Source: Persicitalea jodogahamensis (GTDB lineage: Bacteria > Bacteroidota > Bacteroidia > Cytophagales > Spirosomataceae). From it: a stretch of 64,000 bases of DNA. Under the pieces are notes generated by a model. That model worked only from the letters and a program-made list of their open reading frames with translations. It was not told where the DNA came from and made no database searches. The stretch spans positions 923,629 through 987,628 of the forward strand of contig NZ_BMXF01000002.1 in assembly GCF_014651615.1 (NCBI RefSeq). Reading direction: 5' to 3'. This document shows, piece by piece, positions 1 to 7,257 of the stretch (position 1 is the stretch's first letter; each line of letters begins with the position of its first letter). The translations under genes were made by a program, and so were the position numbers.

Positions 1-382
1 CGCCAAGGTCGTAAGTACCTTTAGCTATTTCCTCGGATAGCTTCTGAATGAGTTCTGATTTGATCGAAGGGACATCATTCTTGACAATATCGAAAACCAT
101 CTCATAATCGATACCGGTGTAGTTATGAGCAATTCGATTTCTCAAACCCCTGATCGCCTGAAAAGGAAGATCTGGTGATTGGTTTTTTAGTTCATCCGAT
201 AACCGACCAGCATACTCACCTACGTTGAGAAGCAGCAATAGACTGGCATTGAATCTGACTTGATCGCCATCGTTGAAGAAAGTATCGGCATCGGAAAATC
301 CCTCTGCGTACAACTCAATCTTGCCGAGCGATTCGAGTATGACCAGCAGTGGTAGTAAATCCTGAGACTTATCGCGTGACAT
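1..382 (-). CDS. HepT-like toxin (HEPN/DUF86 family), 3' end outside window
   Basis: This is a partial gene reading off the left edge; about 127 codons are visible from an ATG at 382. The translation carries R81-x4-H86-x-Y88 (RNRIAHNY), the RX4HXY motif of HEPN ribonucleases of the HepT type. In characterised MNT/HepT systems HepT is the RNase toxin, and its motif tyrosine is AMPylated by the MNT partner. The start overlaps the end of the upstream nucleotidyltransferase gene by 14 bases, so the two are probably translationally coupled. Assignment rests on the motif and the gene pair. RNase activity in this organism is inferred, and the C-terminus is not visible. Confidence 0.8.
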   Translation of the reverse strand, partial: MSRDKSQDLLPLLVILESLGKIELYAEGFSDADTFFNDGDQVRFNASLLLLLNVGEYAGRLSDELKNQSPDLPFQAIRGLRNRIAHNYTGIDYEMVFDIVKNDVPSIKSELIQKLSEEIAKGTYDLG

Positions 383-647
383 ATTTCAGGTCTTGCTGCG
401 CCCGATAGAGGATGATCGGATCGGCGAATTTCTCAGGCACCAAGTCCACCTCAGTCTCGAGTAAGTCCTGCAACTTCGTCCTGAGTCGTTCACGCAATCT
501 GTAATCCATCTGCTTTTCAAGCAGAATGTCAATATCACGGTAGCTTTCTCCCCGCGCAAACGACCCAAACAGCCCTAGGCGTTGAATATCAAACTCTTCG
601 AAGATGTTTTCCTGCCGCAACAAATTCTCTAACTCTTGAACAGTCAT
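369..647 (-). CDS. MNT-type nucleotidyltransferase antitoxin
   Basis: This is a small minimal nucleotidyltransferase of 92 residues when started at the ATG at 647, which has an AAAGAAAG-like purine stretch about 10 bases upstream. An in-frame ATG at 683 and a TTG at 689 would add up to 14 residues. The signature GSFARGE followed by DID (LFGSFARGE...RDIDILLE) is the polymerase beta-like active site, with a glycine-serine nucleotide pocket and paired aspartates. In known systems this protein neutralises HepT by transferring AMP to the toxin. It lies directly upstream of the HepT-like gene and overlaps it, which is the usual antitoxin-first order. Confidence 0.82.
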   Translation of the reverse strand: MTVQELENLLRQENIFEEFDIQRLGLFGSFARGESYRDIDILLEKQMDYRLRERLRTKLQDLLETEVDLVPEKFADPIILYRAQQDLKYVTR

Positions 648-768
648 AGCATTATGCTTTCTTTGGGTGGTTGGTGAAGGCATACTCAATCTTCAAATAT
701 AGCTTTTCAGGCTAACTATTCAAGACGCCAAGGAAAGCTCAATATTCTCAATTCAGCAGATCAAAGAC

Positions 769-1572
769 CTATTCATGCTCTCCATGTTCCCCAAACTGCA
801 GTGGACTCTTCATAATCCCCCGTTCGGAGGTGCGGATAAAGTTCACAATCTCGTCGCGCTCATCGGAAGGGGGTAGTTCGAGTTCGATCTGATTGAGGGC
901 GTCGGAGTTATTAAGGCCCTTCATATAGATGTACCGGTAAACGGTTTGAATCTCGGCGATTTGCTGATTGGTGTAGCCGCGGCGGCGCAAACCTACCGAA
1001 TTGATACCCGCGTAGGAAATAGGTTCCCGGGCGGCTTTGGTAAAGGGCGGCACATCCTTACGCACCAGAGATCCTCCGGATACGAAGGCGTGTGAGCCGA
1101 TCTTGACAAACTGGTGAACTGCACTGATCGCGCTCACAATGGCCCAGTCGCCAACGTGGACGTGCCCGGCCATCTGTACGTTATTGCCAATAATACAGCT
1201 GTTGCCGATAATGCAATCGTGGGCGATGTGGGCGTACGCCATGATCAGGCAGTCGCTGCCAACCTCGGTTTTCCAATGTTCCTCGGTCCCTCGGCTGATG
1301 GTGGCGTATTCGCGGATGGTCGTATTGTCGCCCACATAGGTAAGCGTGTACTCATTGTTGTACTTCAAATCCTGCGGAATGGCCGAAACGACCGCGCCGG
1401 GGTAGATACGGCAATTTTTGCCGATGCGCGCGCCTTCGTTGATGACCGCGTGCGACGCCACCCAGGTGCCTTCACCAATCTCCACGTCCTTGTGGATCAT
1501 GGCGAACGGCTCGACGACCACATTACGGGCGATTTTGGATTCGGAGTGAATGTAGGCTAGGGGTTGTATCAT
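769..1572 (-). CDS. lpxA: Acyl-ACP--UDP-N-acetylglucosamine O-acyltransferase
   Basis: LpxA transfers a 3-hydroxyacyl chain from ACP to the 3-OH of UDP-GlcNAc, the first step of lipid A synthesis in the cytoplasm. The 267-residue protein is close to the usual length. Its N-terminal two thirds are hexapeptide repeats of a left-handed beta helix (such as IGEGTWVASHAVI and IGNSCIIGNNVQM). The AYAHIAHDC segment holds the expected catalytic histidine, and a helical C-terminus follows. Its ATG overlaps the TGA of lpxC-fabZ as ATGA, so coupling is likely. It is the last gene of the minus-strand lpx cluster. Confidence 0.96.
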   Translation of the reverse strand: MIQPLAYIHSESKIARNVVVEPFAMIHKDVEIGEGTWVASHAVINEGARIGKNCRIYPGAVVSAIPQDLKYNNEYTLTYVGDNTTIREYATISRGTEEHWKTEVGSDCLIMAYAHIAHDCIIGNSCIIGNNVQMAGHVHVGDWAIVSAISAVHQFVKIGSHAFVSGGSLVRKDVPPFTKAAREPISYAGINSVGLRRRGYTNQQIAEIQTVYRYIYMKGLNNSDALNQIELELPPSDERDEIVNFIRTSERGIMKSPLQFGEHGEHE

Positions 1573-2960
1573 TTTTTCTTGACCAGGCTGGCGATCATAT
1601 CGGCTTCGCAGACCAGTTGTCCGCTCACATAGCCGCGTCCGCTCATTTTGACGATGCCCCGCTTCATGGGGGAGGTGAATTCACATTTGAAGATTACGGT
1701 GTCGCCAGGCACAACGTTGCGCCGGAAGCGACAATTGTCAATTCCGATCAGATAAGGCCAGTAGTTTTCCGGATCGGGTACCGTACTGAGGACAAGGATC
1801 CCGCCTGTCTGCGCCATCGCTTCCAGTTGCATTACGCCCGGCATGACCGGATTGCCCGGAAAGTGACCGAGGAAAAACTGCTCGTTCATCGTTACATTCT
1901 TGGTGCCGACCACGCTCATCTCGTCCAGCGCAATGATCTTATCGATCATCTGGAACGGATAACGGTGGGGGAGCAGGTTGGCGATTTGGTTAATGTCCAG
2001 AATCGGCGCCTTCTTCGGGTCGTACTGCGGGATGCCGTCCTTGGCGGCTTTCATCAATTTCTTGATTTTCTTGGCCAAAGCTACATTGGCAGCATGACCA
2101 GGCCGGGCAGCCAGAATCTGGGCTTTGAGGGGACGCCCCACCAAGGCCAGGTCGCCCACCAGGTCCAATAGTTTGTGCCGGGCCATTTCGTTGGGGAAAT
2201 GAAGATCGACATTATTCAGAATTCCCTTCGACTCGTCGACACTTACCTTGGGCTTGTCAAGTAGTTTGGCGAGCTGATCAAGTTCACCGTCCTGCACCTT
2301 GCGGTCCACTATGACAATGGCATTGGTCAGGTCGCCACCTTTGATCAGGTTTTGGTTATAAAGAGCTTCCAACTCGTGCAAAAAGCAGAACGTCCGGCAA
2401 GGGGCGATTTCTGCCTTGAAAAGCGTCATGTCGTTCAGCGAAGCGTGCTGACTGTTGATGACCTTGGAATTGTAGTCCACCATCACCGTAAGGCGGTAAT
2501 CGGTGAGTGGCATGGCTGCCATCTCAATGTCTTTATCGGCGTTGACGTAGTGGACGTATTCGGGTACTTCGAAGTAATTGCGGTATGCATTCTGTTCTTC
2601 GATACCAGCGTCTTCGAGGGCATTGATAAACTTGATGGCACTGCCGTCCATAATGGGCGGCTCAGGGCCGTCGAGCTGGATGAGAACGTTGTCGATTTGC
2701 AGACCGACCAGTGCGGCCAGCGTGTGCTCTACGGTATTGATGCGGGCGCCATTCTGCTCGATGGTGGTGCCGCGCGACAGGTCTACGACATTGTCTACAT
2801 CAGCGTCCACAATGGGCTGACCGGGTAGGTCCACGCGTTGAAATTTGTAGCCATGGTTGGCCGGGGCAGGCAGGAAAGTCATCGTGGCCGACACGCCCGT
2901 GTGCAGTCCGACGCCGGAAACCGACGCCGCTTTTTTTATGGTCTGTTGTTTTTCGTTCAT
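1569..2960 (-). CDS. lpxC-fabZ: Bifunctional LpxC deacetylase / FabZ dehydratase fusion
   Basis: This is a two-domain fusion of 463 residues. The N-terminal part (about 1-305) is UDP-3-O-acyl-GlcNAc deacetylase, the committed lipid A step. It shows the zinc-site elements VEHTLAAL and HKLLDLVGDLAL. The C-terminal part (about 315-463) is the 3-hydroxyacyl-ACP dehydratase FabZ, with the catalytic histidine in LPHRYPFQMID and the acidic residue in GVMQLEAMAQ. FabZ and LpxC share the 3-hydroxyacyl-ACP pool, so a fusion links fatty acid and lipid A synthesis. Such fusions are typical of Bacteroidota. It starts at an ATG at 2960, downstream of lpxD with a 65-base gap. Confidence 0.96.
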   Translation of the reverse strand: MNEKQQTIKKAASVSGVGLHTGVSATMTFLPAPANHGYKFQRVDLPGQPIVDADVDNVVDLSRGTTIEQNGARINTVEHTLAALVGLQIDNVLIQLDGPEPPIMDGSAIKFINALEDAGIEEQNAYRNYFEVPEYVHYVNADKDIEMAAMPLTDYRLTVMVDYNSKVINSQHASLNDMTLFKAEIAPCRTFCFLHELEALYNQNLIKGGDLTNAIVIVDRKVQDGELDQLAKLLDKPKVSVDESKGILNNVDLHFPNEMARHKLLDLVGDLALVGRPLKAQILAARPGHAANVALAKKIKKLMKAAKDGIPQYDPKKAPILDINQIANLLPHRYPFQMIDKIIALDEMSVVGTKNVTMNEQFFLGHFPGNPVMPGVMQLEAMAQTGGILVLSTVPDPENYWPYLIGIDNCRFRRNVVPGDTVIFKCEFTSPMKRGIVKMSGRGYVSGQLVCEADMIASLVKKK

Positions 2961-3025
2961 TTTAGCTGGGAAGAAGCTATAGGCTGTAAGCGGTAGGCTT
3001 TCTCTGTGAAATATTAGGTTAAGAA

Positions 3026-4078
3026 CTAGTCAGCCCGGTCTGTTTTTCCGGCTCCTGCCTTTTCTTTTTCCAAATACTGAATTCGTTTTTCTATTTCGGG
3101 AAATTTCCGCACCAACGCCTGGGCGCGCAGGTGTGCACTCAGTTCGTAGGCAGGCGAGCCACTCAGTGCGAGTCCCTCTTTCTTAATGTTTTTACCCACA
3201 CCCGCCTGTGCTCCCACTTTGGTGCCGTTGGCCAGGGTAAGGTGTCCGGCGATGCCTACCTGACCGGCTATAACGCACTTCTCTCCGATCTTGGTGGAGC
3301 CTGAGATGCCCGATTGCGCGGCAATAACCGTGTTTTTACCTACTTCAACATTATGCGCAATCTGCACCAGATTGTCAATTTTCACACCCGAGCGGATAAT
3401 TGTCGAACCCATTGTGGCGCAATCGATGGTGGTGTTTGAGCCGATGCTCACGTGGTCCTCGATGACGACATTACCAAGCTGAGGAATGGTTTTATAAGTG
3501 CCGTCGGGTTGGGGAGCGAAGCCGAAACCGTCGCTGCCGATGACGGTATTGGCGAAAATGACGCAGTGCCTGCCGATGACCGTGTTGTCGTATATGCGTA
3601 CGCCGGGATGGATTACCGTGTCGTCGCCAATGGTGACGTTATCGCCAATGTAAGCGTGGGGGTAAATTTTGACACGCTCACCGATTGAGCATTTTTTGCC
3701 GACATAAGAAAAAGCCCCCCGGTATCCATCCTCGCCGACAGAGCTTCCCTCACCGAGGTGAGCAGGCTGCTCGACGCCGCGTTTGATTTGCTGGGTAAAC
3801 CTCTGGTACTCCTCTAACAGGCGTGTAAACCCTGAATAGGCGTTTTCAACGTAAATAAGAGCAGTCGAAACTTCTTTTTTCGGCTCAAAATCATGATTGA
3901 CCAATACGGCCGAAGATTCGGTCTCGTAGAGGTATGATTCGTATTTGGGATTGGCAAGAAACGAAATACAACCGGGCTTGCCCTCTTCAATTTTGGCGGC
4001 CGAACGAATGAGAGCGGTGTTGTCTCCTACCACTTTTCCGTTCAATAATTGAGCAATCTGCCCGACAGTAAACTCCAT
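3026..4078 (-). CDS. lpxD: UDP-3-O-acylglucosamine N-acyltransferase
   Basis: LpxD adds the second 3-hydroxyacyl chain to the amino group exposed by LpxC. The 350-residue protein has the N-terminal uridine-binding domain (about 1-100) with FTVGQIAQLLNG and a conserved SFLANPKY stretch. A long run of hexapeptide repeats follows, and the catalytic histidine lies in NLVQIAHNVEVG. The C-terminal helix is charged. It precedes lpxC-fabZ and lpxA on the same strand, in the order seen in many Bacteroidota. The start is an ATG at 4078. Confidence 0.96.
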   Translation of the reverse strand: MEFTVGQIAQLLNGKVVGDNTALIRSAAKIEEGKPGCISFLANPKYESYLYETESSAVLVNHDFEPKKEVSTALIYVENAYSGFTRLLEEYQRFTQQIKRGVEQPAHLGEGSSVGEDGYRGAFSYVGKKCSIGERVKIYPHAYIGDNVTIGDDTVIHPGVRIYDNTVIGRHCVIFANTVIGSDGFGFAPQPDGTYKTIPQLGNVVIEDHVSIGSNTTIDCATMGSTIIRSGVKIDNLVQIAHNVEVGKNTVIAAQSGISGSTKIGEKCVIAGQVGIAGHLTLANGTKVGAQAGVGKNIKKEGLALSGSPAYELSAHLRAQALVRKFPEIEKRIQYLEKEKAGAGKTDRAD

Positions 4079-4176
4079 AGAAAATCAAAACGACTTGGAC
4101 TAGCACCGCTGCGAAGAAGCTTCATTACCAAGGCCACAGGTGCTAAGCGACTATGTCCCAAATCCGTGCAGTGCGA

Positions 4177-5409
4177 CTACGGGCGCAAAGATACAGTTTT
4201 AGCCCAACTTACGTAATACTTGCGGACAATCTTGCTAAGGGCGTGGATGGTCGGCAATTCGGAAGCCTCCGTAATGTCCAGTACGCGACCATCTTTCATT
4301 TTGATGCGAATCTGATCTTCACCCGTCACATATGCCGAGTTGGTAGTTTTGCCTTCCACCAAAAAATACGACAGCTGTTCCTCGGTTAAGCCCTGCGCCC
4401 GCAGGTCTTCGCGCAAAGTAACCAGCAGTTCCTCAGTCGGCGGGGCATCCAATAGTTGAATCTTGAAAAGACGCCGGTCGAGCAACCTTTGACAGAGCCG
4501 GGAAAGTACCGGATCACTTTCCTGCGCCCAGGCTTTTATGGCGCCCCACATGTCGTAGTCGTCCAGTCGGACAAAAGTTTGCAGTAGTTCGGGACGCTCC
4601 CGGAAGTCGGCCAGGGTGGAGCGGTAGCGTAGGAAAAAGCCCAGATTGGGCGAGGCGTACAAATCTGCCCCCTGCTCGGTGAGGTCGCGGGCGCGACGGA
4701 TGGCCTGACTGAGCATCGCTTCGGCGCAGAGAGAAGTTTTGTGCAAATAAACTTGCCAATACATGAGACGACGGGCGTTGAGGAAGTTTTCGATGCTCAG
4801 CAGGCCCTTTTCCTCTACTACCAGTTCATCCTTATATACATCCAGCATTTTAATGAGCCGGCTTGCGCCGATTGTCCCTTCGGCTACGCCCGTGTAGAAG
4901 CAGTCACGGTTGAGGTAATCCATCCGATCCATATCCAATTGACTGGAAATGAGCTGATGGAAAAGAGGCCTTGGGTACGTCCCCTCGAACATTTGAATCG
5001 CCAGATCGAGGCGACCGTCGAACTGGCGATTCAGATCCTTCATGAGCAGCAGTGACAGTTCTTCGTGCGGAATGCCCGTCATGAGCGTCTTTTCGAGTAC
5101 GTGCGAGAACGGCCCGTGCCCAATATCATGTAGTAGTATGGCCACTTGCGCCGCCTCACACTCAGCGTCCCAAATCAGGTGGCCCTTGTCCTGCAGCGTT
5201 TTTAACGCCAGGCCCATCAGGTGCATGGCGCCCAGCGCGTGGTGGAAGCGGGTGTGCAGCGCGCCAGGATACACCAGATCTGCCATGCCCAATTGCCGAA
5301 TGCGACGCAGCCTTTGGAAATAGGGATGCTCTACCAGATCGAAAAGTAGTTCCGACGGAATGGTGATGAAACCATATACGGGATCGTTAAGGATTTTTCT
5401 TTTATTCAA
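4177..5409 (-). CDS. HD-domain phosphohydrolase (SAMHD1/YdhJ-like)
   Basis: This 410-residue cytosolic protein carries the HD metal-site motifs: FHHALGAMH near residue 55-65, then LLHDIGHGPFSHVLE with the paired His-Asp. The layout matches the SAMHD1-like/dGTPase-like HD family, whose members hydrolyse nucleoside triphosphates or related phosphate esters; the substrate here is unknown. The conserved N-terminus (KILNDPVYGFITI) begins directly at a TTG codon at 5409, so TTG is the probable start. It lies upstream of lpxD on the same strand, a conserved neighbour in this phylum, though no functional link to lipid A is established from the sequence. Confidence 0.85.
   Translation of the reverse strand: MNKRKILNDPVYGFITIPSELLFDLVEHPYFQRLRRIRQLGMADLVYPGALHTRFHHALGAMHLMGLALKTLQDKGHLIWDAECEAAQVAILLHDIGHGPFSHVLEKTLMTGIPHEELSLLLMKDLNRQFDGRLDLAIQMFEGTYPRPLFHQLISSQLDMDRMDYLNRDCFYTGVAEGTIGASRLIKMLDVYKDELVVEEKGLLSIENFLNARRLMYWQVYLHKTSLCAEAMLSQAIRRARDLTEQGADLYASPNLGFFLRYRSTLADFRERPELLQTFVRLDDYDMWGAIKAWAQESDPVLSRLCQRLLDRRLFKIQLLDAPPTEELLVTLREDLRAQGLTEEQLSYFLVEGKTTNSAYVTGEDQIRIKMKDGRVLDITEASELPTIHALSKIVRKYYVSWAKTVSLRP
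4186..4193 (-). promoter_or_regulatory. Candidate -7 element upstream of lpxD
   Basis: The minus strand reads TATCTTTG, matching the Bacteroidota TAnnTTTG -7 box. It lies about 110 bases upstream of the lpxD start and overlaps the end of the HD gene. No TTTG box is seen at the usual distance upstream, so this is weak. Confidence 0.3.
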
Positions 5410-5572
5410 AAGTATCGTGCAAAAATCGAGTAGGTACTTGGTTGATTAACAGATAGAACACATTGTAAAAGTAGGCTTAATCGCTATTTGCGAGTTGCAG
5501 CAGCACTTCGCCTGACAAATGGAATGGTATTACAAATAAACAACTAAACGCCTAAACAATTGAAGAAACCAC

Positions 5573-5603
5573 TTGGCGAATAGAAACGCAACCCTTATTT
5601 TTG
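5573..5603 (+). promoter_or_regulatory. Bacteroidota-type promoter of the tRNA gene
   Basis: TTGG at 5573-5576 is followed after exactly 19 bases by TATTTTTG at 5596-5603. This fits the -33 TTTG / -7 TAnnTTTG promoter of Bacteroidota primary sigma factors. The tRNA begins 22 bases after the -7 box. Confidence 0.65.
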
Positions 5604-5625
5604 CGCTCCAAACTCGTAAAGAGTC

Positions 5626-5699
5626 GGGCCTATAGCTCAGTTGGTTAGAGCACCTGACTCATAATCAGGTGGTCCCAGGTTCGAGCCCTGGTGGGCCCA
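5626..5699 (+). tRNA. tRNA with CAU anticodon (probably tRNA-Ile2, possibly elongator tRNA-Met)
   Basis: A 74-base cloverleaf can be folded by eye. The acceptor arm GGGCCTA pairs with TGGGCCC (one G-U pair). There is a D arm with AGCTCAGTTGGTTAGAGC, an anticodon stem CCTGA/TCAGG with loop CTCATAA, and a T arm with GGTTCGAGCCC. The discriminator base is A and CCA is not encoded. The anticodon CAU is shared by initiator Met, elongator Met and lysidine-modified Ile2. The G1-C acceptor pair argues against an initiator. Ile2 is preferred from resemblance to Bacteroidota Ile2 genes, but this is not proven. It has its own promoter and terminator. Confidence 0.93.
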
Positions 5700-5708
5700 C
5701 GTTTTGAA

Positions 5709-5740
5709 AACTCCCGGCATTGAGTCGGGAGTTTTTTTTT
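5709..5740 (+). terminator. Intrinsic terminator of the tRNA gene
   Basis: AACTCCCG at 5709-5716 pairs with CGGGAGTT at 5726-5733 around a 9-base loop, and the T run continues to 5740. It starts 10 bases after the tRNA. Confidence 0.88.
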
Positions 5741-6143
5741 GATAAAGTACCCTCACTACTCCAAGAGCCCGGAGAAAAGCGCCCCGTTCGTTTTCTGGCA
5801 AGCCCACATTTCTGGAAATCCCTGGCAAACGCCAGGGATTTTTTGTCCTCTCTTTTCCGGGGTCCCAATCTTGTGGAGCTGCTCCTGCTTCAGAAGTGAA
5901 TATTGATTTTCTGCTATTTACTGGCATCCACTAAATGGATACTCCTGGAATGGTTGGGCCTGCCTGACCGAAGGAAAATCGGCAAAATCAGGATTTTAAC
6001 CCGATTTTAATCTGCTTTTAACTTGTGATTAAGGAGCCGGGTGATACTTGCGCCGTATTTTTTAAATCCTACTATGCTTCGGGCAGAAAGCCGGACTTTT
6101 TCAACTCTTCTAAAAAGTTTAAGCACAACAACCAAAATCAATC
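5741..6143. other. Intergenic region between tRNA and efflux operon
   Basis: About 400 bases without a convincing gene. It holds the second hairpin at 5817-5844. It also has a weak promoter-like pair, TTGT at 6023-6026 and TACTTG at 6045-6050, 18 bases apart, which could serve the efflux operon. The open minus-strand frames here are antisense to the tRNA and show no protein-like features. Confidence 0.6.
5817..5844 (+). terminator. Second strong hairpin with T run
   Basis: AATCCCTGGC at 5817-5826 pairs perfectly with GCCAGGGATT at 5831-5840 around the loop AAAC, followed by TTTT. It has the shape of an intrinsic terminator but lies about 80 bases past the tRNA terminator with no gene between. 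It could be a backup terminator or the end of an unrecognised short transcript. Confidence 0.7.
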
Positions 6144-7229
6144 ATGAAAAGAACACTCTTATTCGTAACCCTGTGCACCTTGTTTTTCCAAACAGGCTGC
6201 GAAACCAAAGGAGAAGAAAAGAAGGAAGAAAAAACAGAGTTTCTGGTGACCAGCCCAGTCATTAAAGACACCCTGGTTACCAAAGAGTACGTCTGTCAGA
6301 TCCACGCCATCAGCCATATTGAGTTGCGGGCGCAGGAACGGGGCTACCTACAGAAAATATTTGTGGACGAAGGGCAGCACGTCAAGCAGGGCCAGATGAT
6401 GTTTCAGATCATGCCCATGCTCTACCAGGCCGAGCAGCAGAAAGCCAAAGCCGAGGCCAACTTCGCCGAAATTGAGTACAGGAACACCAAGTCTTTGGCC
6501 GACAGTAACATCGTCTCGAAGAATGAATTGGCAATGGCGATGGCCAAACTGCAGAAGGCCAACGCCGAACTGTCCCTGGCGAATGTTCACCTGGGCTTCA
6601 CCGAAATCCGGGCCCCTTTCAACGGAATCATGGATCACTTCCAGGTGCGGTTGGGTAGTTTGGTCGATGAGGGTGACCTGCTAACTACCCTCTCGGACAA
6701 CAGCAAGATGTGGGTGTATTTCAACGTACCCGAGGCGGAGTACCTGGACTATAAGTCGGATGACAGCCAGGACAACATGAAGCAGGTAAATCTGATGATG
6801 GCCAACAACAAGAAGTTTCCTTACGTAGGCAAGGTGGAGACCGTGGAGGCCGATTTCAACAACGAAACGGGCAACATCGCCTTCCGGGCCACCTTCCCCA
6901 ATCCGAAGGGCCTGCTGCGACATGGCGAAACGGGTAATGTGTTGGTAACGGTACCCTACAAAAATGCCCTGCTCATTCCTCAGAAAGCCACCTTCGAGGT
7001 ACTTGAGAAAAAATACGTGTACGTATTGGACAAAGACAACAAGATCAAGTCGCGGGAAATCACCATTTCCGCCGAGTTGCCGCACATTTTTGTGGTGCAG
7101 TCGGGCCTGAATAGAGACGATAAGATCCTGTTGGAAGGTTTGCGTCTGGTGCGGGAAAACGAAAAGATCCATCCCAAGTTCGTGCAGCCAGCCAAAATGC
7201 TGTCTCAGCTGGATTTGTACGCAGAATAA
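6144..7229 (+). CDS. RND efflux periplasmic adaptor lipoprotein (MFP)
   Basis: The 361-residue membrane fusion protein links an inner-membrane RND pump to an outer-membrane channel. The N-terminus is a lipoprotein signal (FFQTGC, with lipidated Cys near residue 18), followed by a charged E/K-rich linker. The lipoyl-like half motifs (ELRAQERGYLQKIFVDEGQHVKQGQ and GFTEIRAPFNGIMDHFQVRLGSLVDEG) flank a helical hairpin (about 95-150), then beta-barrel and membrane-proximal domains. The ATG at 6144 is chosen because the signal peptide begins there. It is the first gene of a three-gene pump operon, 28 bases before the permease. No regulator gene is adjacent. Confidence 0.93.
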   Translation: MKRTLLFVTLCTLFFQTGCETKGEEKKEEKTEFLVTSPVIKDTLVTKEYVCQIHAISHIELRAQERGYLQKIFVDEGQHVKQGQMMFQIMPMLYQAEQQKAKAEANFAEIEYRNTKSLADSNIVSKNELAMAMAKLQKANAELSLANVHLGFTEIRAPFNGIMDHFQVRLGSLVDEGDLLTTLSDNSKMWVYFNVPEAEYLDYKSDDSQDNMKQVNLMMANNKKFPYVGKVETVEADFNNETGNIAFRATFPNPKGLLRHGETGNVLVTVPYKNALLIPQKATFEVLEKKYVYVLDKDNKIKSREITISAELPHIFVVQSGLNRDDKILLEGLRLVRENEKIHPKFVQPAKMLSQLDLYAE

Positions 7230-7257
7230 TCAGACACAACCTTAAAGAGCAAAAAAT

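Noticed and set aside
5637-5927. Minus-strand open frame overlapping the tRNA
   Set aside because: It reads through the tRNA and the terminators and has no signal of a real protein.
6681-7172. Minus-strand open frame inside the efflux adaptor gene
   Set aside because: The plus strand encodes a complete adaptor with known motifs, and the opposite frame shows none.
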